NCBI GenBank assembly: GCA_903905665.1
Contig: CAIVHJ010000179.1
Location: forward strand, 1 to 16,106
Reading direction: 5' to 3'
DNA from: an uncultured Phycisphaerales bacterium
Lineage (GTDB): Bacteria > Planctomycetota > Phycisphaerae > UBA1845 > CAIVHJ01
DNA: 16,106 nt
Under the pieces are notes generated by a model. It saw only the letters and a list, made by a program, of their open reading frames with translations, had not been told where the DNA came from and searched no databases. Shown one piece after another: positions 13,379-16,106 of the stretch; position 1 is the first letter of the stretch, and each line of letters opens with the position of its first letter. The translations under genes were made by a program, and so were the position numbers.

Positions 13379-15457
13379 TCAACCCAAACTCTCAAGAATT
13401 TTTACCGCCACACTGTTTGGCACGACTGCATAATGGCTTGGTTCCATGGCCCAATTGGCTCGCCCCTGTGAGAGGCTTCGAATGTCGGTCGCGTACCCAA
13501 ACATATTGGACAAAGGAACTTGCGCAAATATGACGCGATAATTTCCACGAACATCAGAACCCGTAATGACCGACCGGCGACTGTTGAGATCACCGGTAAT
13601 CGCCCCAAAAAACTCTTCCGGAGTGGAGACTTCGATCTTCATAATCGGTTCCATCAGAACGGGTTTGGCTCTTTTCATTGCTTCGGAAAACGCTATCCGG
13701 GCCGCCGTCTCAAACGCCAACTCCGAACTATCCACCTCGTGATATTTCCCATCCAGCAACATCATCCGAATATTCGTCACCGGATTCCCCGACAACACCC
13801 CATACTGGGTCGCCTCTCGAAGTCCTTTTTCCACGGCACGCCAGTATTCACGCGGCACGGACCCACCGTAAATTTTCGACTCAAACTGAATATGCTCCTC
13901 GCCGGCCAAAGGTTGAATCGGTTCGATTTCGATCTCCACCACCGCATAGTGGCCCCGCCCACCCGACTGCTTGATAAATCGACCTTCTGCATCCGCTTTT
14001 TGCGAGATCGTTTCGCGATAGGCCACGCGCGGTGTGCCGACGCTGACTTCAACCCTCAGGTCCTTCTGAAGCTTGTTCAACAAAATTTCCAGATGGAGTT
14101 CGCCCATCCCGCGAATGATGGATTGCGCCGTCTCCGGGTCCGTCGAGGCGATGAAGGTGGGATCCTGCTTCATCAACTGGGACAACGCCATACCCAGTCG
14201 ATCGCGGTCGGAGGTGGATTTCGGCTCGATCGCCAGGCTGATCACCGTTTCGGGAAAACCGATCGTTTCGAACACGACCGGATGTTTGAAATCGCAGAGC
14301 GTATGCCCCGTCAGCGATTCCTTGAGACCCGCGACCGCCACAATATCACCGGCACCGGCTTCGTCGAGTTGTTCTCGCCGCTTGGCAAATATCCGATACA
14401 ACCGAGTGACGTTCTCTTTGTTCTCAGTCGTTGGGTTATAAATCCGCGTTCCGGAACGAAGGATTCCCGAATAGATTCGGATGAAATACAAATCGAGGGG
14501 TTTCTCCGCCACGATTTTGAAGACCAGTCCCGCAAACGGCTCATCCGCGCGAGGATGACGAACCAGCTTCTCCTGCGGATGGTTCGGGTCATGCCCTTCC
14601 ACCGGCGGCACATCCAGCGGACTGGGCAGGTAATCGCAGATCGCATCGAGCATTTTGCGAACCCCGATGAACTTCAGCGACGAACCGCACAACACCGGAT
14701 TCATACGATTGCTGATCGTGGCTTGGCGGATAGCGGCTTTGAGTTCTTCTTCAGAGATCGGCTGATCGCTGAGGTATTTATCCGTGAGAACGTCGCACGA
14801 ACCGACGACCTCTTCGATCAGTCGGTGCCGCCATTTCTCCGCTCGCGCCAGTGCGGAATCCGGAATGTCGATCTCGGTGATCTTCGTATCCCGCTCTCCC
14901 GACGCATACACATAGGCCTTCATGACGACCAGATCGATCAATCCCTCGAACGTGTCGGCGTAACCGATGGGAATATGCAGCGCGACGGGATGGGCGACCA
15001 ATCGCTTCTGGATTGATTCGAACGAGCGTTCGAAATCGGCGCCCACCTTGTCCATTTTGTTGATGAAGCACATTCTCGGAACGGAGTACTTGGTGCACTG
15101 TCGCCAAACCGTTTCGGACTGAGCCTCGACGCCTTCTTTGGCGTCAAAGACGACGACGGCGCCGTCAAGCACGCGGAGCGATCGTTCGACCTCCGCCGTG
15201 AAATCCACGTGACCCGGCGTGTCGATCAGATTGATCGTGTGTCCCTTCCACGGACAACTGACCGCGGCGCTGTAGATGGTGATTCCGCGTTTCTGTTCTT
15301 CCTCGTCGAAATCTGTCGTGGTGTTCCCGTCATCCACGTCCCCAACTTTGTAGGTTTTCCCTGTGTAGTACAACACCCGCTCGGTCGTGGTGGTCTTACC
15401 GGCGTCAATGTGGGCAATGATGCCCATGTTTCGCCATGTTTGAAGGTCTTGCGGCAT
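13379..15457 (-). CDS. fusA: Translation elongation factor G
   Basis: EF-G is the GTPase that drives tRNA-mRNA translocation and, with RRF, splits ribosomes. The 692-residue product has the P-loop AHIDAGKTT (15-23), switch I ending RGITI (57-61), DTPGH (79-83, catalytic His83), NKMD (133-136) and CGSS (257-260). Domain II, III and V motifs follow, including GMGELHLEI and PIMKIEVSTPEE. Domain IV keeps KQSGGRGHY and the tip HEVDSSELAF, so translocation function is likely. The G domain is compact, with only PWKGHTIN between switch I and DTPGH, and a TDFDEEEQ switch region. I chose ATG 15457 because family members start just before RN-GI-AHID; the ribosome binding site is distant (GAGG, 14 bases). 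No rpsL, rpsG or tuf adjoins it. Confidence 0.96.
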   Translation of the reverse strand: MPQDLQTWRNMGIIAHIDAGKTTTTERVLYYTGKTYKVGDVDDGNTTTDFDEEEQKRGITIYSAAVSCPWKGHTINLIDTPGHVDFTAEVERSLRVLDGAVVVFDAKEGVEAQSETVWRQCTKYSVPRMCFINKMDKVGADFERSFESIQKRLVAHPVALHIPIGYADTFEGLIDLVVMKAYVYASGERDTKITEIDIPDSALARAEKWRHRLIEEVVGSCDVLTDKYLSDQPISEEELKAAIRQATISNRMNPVLCGSSLKFIGVRKMLDAICDYLPSPLDVPPVEGHDPNHPQEKLVRHPRADEPFAGLVFKIVAEKPLDLYFIRIYSGILRSGTRIYNPTTENKENVTRLYRIFAKRREQLDEAGAGDIVAVAGLKESLTGHTLCDFKHPVVFETIGFPETVISLAIEPKSTSDRDRLGMALSQLMKQDPTFIASTDPETAQSIIRGMGELHLEILLNKLQKDLRVEVSVGTPRVAYRETISQKADAEGRFIKQSGGRGHYAVVEIEIEPIQPLAGEEHIQFESKIYGGSVPREYWRAVEKGLREATQYGVLSGNPVTNIRMMLLDGKYHEVDSSELAFETAARIAFSEAMKRAKPVLMEPIMKIEVSTPEEFFGAITGDLNSRRSVITGSDVRGNYRVIFAQVPLSNMFGYATDIRSLSQGRANWAMEPSHYAVVPNSVAVKILESLG

Positions 15458-15583
15458 GAAAAAAATCACATCCTCTATCGGAAAAACTCTTAAACGATCC
15501 TCAGCGGATACCTCCACATTCAGTCATCTCGTCATCGGCAACAGCGCACGTGGGTATCCATCGATCCACGTCGATTCCCCCAA
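15458..15583 (-). promoter_or_regulatory. Gap upstream of fusA, no convincing promoter
   Basis: These 126 bases separate the hydrolase stop from the EF-G start. They contain an inverted pair ACGTGG/CCACGT with a 12-base spacer and a GAGG 14 bases before the ATG. I see no strong -35/-10 pair and no T-tract terminator. A promoter for fusA is expected here or inside the hydrolase gene, but I cannot place it. Confidence 0.25.
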
Positions 15584-16106
15584 TTATATCGTCTGATCGT
15601 CGGTTTGATAACGAGAGGAGACGGAGACGCGGTTCTGGTGTGCGGAAGTCGGCGCCGGAACCGACGATTCCGACAACGAAAACCGGCTCAGGAATTTGTC
15701 GAAAAACGCCACCGTGCGGCGAGCGTACTCCTGCGGCGCGACGACGGCGCACTGGTTGTGTTTGGCGTTGGGCACAATCCAGAGGAATTTGGGATGAGCC
15801 GCCTCGGCATACAACATCCGCGTCTGCTCCACCGGAATGTAGCTGTCTTTCTCCCCGTGGACAAACATAATCGGACGGGGTTTCATCTGGAGCAGCGCCT
15901 TGCGAACCGATGGAAACCGAATCCCGTATTTGTGCTTGCATTCACGAAAGATAAGCCATCGCAGAAATTGCCAGAACATCGGCGGATGATTCTCATAAAC
16001 AAAACGAACTTTGGCGAATATCCCCGCCCAGTGACGCATATAATGCTCGACAATCCTGTCCGTGCTGAACGCCCCATCTACGATGATGGCCTTGATTTCC
16101 GGGGGA
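15584..16106 (-). CDS. Alpha/beta hydrolase family protein, N-terminus cut by window edge
   Basis: The frame is open to the right edge, so only the last 173 residues are seen. The fold is suggested by a hydrophobic strand AIIVDGAFST near the edge, then PIMFVHGEKDSYIPVEQTRML, where the Asp after GEK is the likely catalytic acid, and VPNAKHNQC, whose His fits the catalytic base. The nucleophile serine should lie outside the window. Between them is a cap-like segment rich in aromatic and basic residues (MFWQFLRWLIF). This resembles single-domain serine hydrolases of the BAAT/YfhR-like type, often lipases, esterases or peptidases of unknown substrate. The last 25 residues are polar and probably disordered. 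It has no obvious link to translation. Confidence 0.75.
   Translation of the reverse strand, partial: PPEIKAIIVDGAFSTDRIVEHYMRHWAGIFAKVRFVYENHPPMFWQFLRWLIFRECKHKYGIRFPSVRKALLQMKPRPIMFVHGEKDSYIPVEQTRMLYAEAAHPKFLWIVPNAKHNQCAVVAPQEYARRTVAFFDKFLSRFSLSESSVPAPTSAHQNRVSVSSRYQTDDQTI

Noticed and set aside
13520..15016. A 498-codon open frame on the plus strand opposite fusA
   Set aside because: It lies wholly antisense to a well-supported EF-G gene. The translation is rich in Arg, His and Phe with no recognisable domain, as expected for a shadow frame.
15540..15583. TTGGGG-17-TGGATA upstream of fusA as a promoter
   Set aside because: Both elements match the consensus poorly; reported only as an undecided gap.

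Overview
The window holds a long minus-strand ribosomal protein cluster. It is the fused S10, spc and start of the alpha operon, with elongation factor G just upstream. I saw no mobile element, CRISPR array, tRNA, rRNA or toxin/defence locus. Nearly every base is explained by 28 tightly packed genes, all on the minus strand, so they are transcribed from high to low coordinates.

Layout in the direction of transcription: the C-terminal part of an alpha/beta hydrolase runs off the right edge (15584-16106). Next come fusA and a short gap with a good sigma70-like promoter. The S10 block follows: rpsJ, rplC, rplD, rplW, rplB, rpsS, rplV, rpsC, rplP, rpmC, rpsQ. Then the spc block: rplN, rplX, rplE, rpsN (zinc type), rpsH, rplF, rplR, rpsE, rplO, secY. 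Then map and rpmJ, and the alpha block: rpsM, rpsK and rpsD, which is cut by the left edge. Gene gaps are mostly 5-80 bases; rpsQ/rplN and rpsM/rpsK overlap. The longest gap inside the run is 145 bases between rpsJ and rplC, and it contains repeats and hairpins.

The genes work together. They make 24 ribosomal proteins of both subunits, the translocase EF-G, the SecY membrane channel that receives nascent membrane and secreted proteins, and the aminopeptidase that trims the first methionine from nascent chains.

The organism is a moderately GC-rich bacterium. Several traits point to the PVC/Planctomycetota side of the tree, perhaps a Phycisphaerae-like lineage, but this is inference from remembered family features and not a phylogeny. 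The traits are: no rpmD (L30) between rpsE and rplO; no adk or infA around secY-map-rpmJ; a compact EF-G GTPase domain with a TDFDEEE-type switch I region; and loop insertions in L14, L3 and L23. S4, S14 and L36 are all in the zinc-binding form. The window is largely ordinary core-genome DNA. The points worth a second look are the missing genes, the ribosomal-protein insertions and the putative leader structures. I found no clear new biological system.
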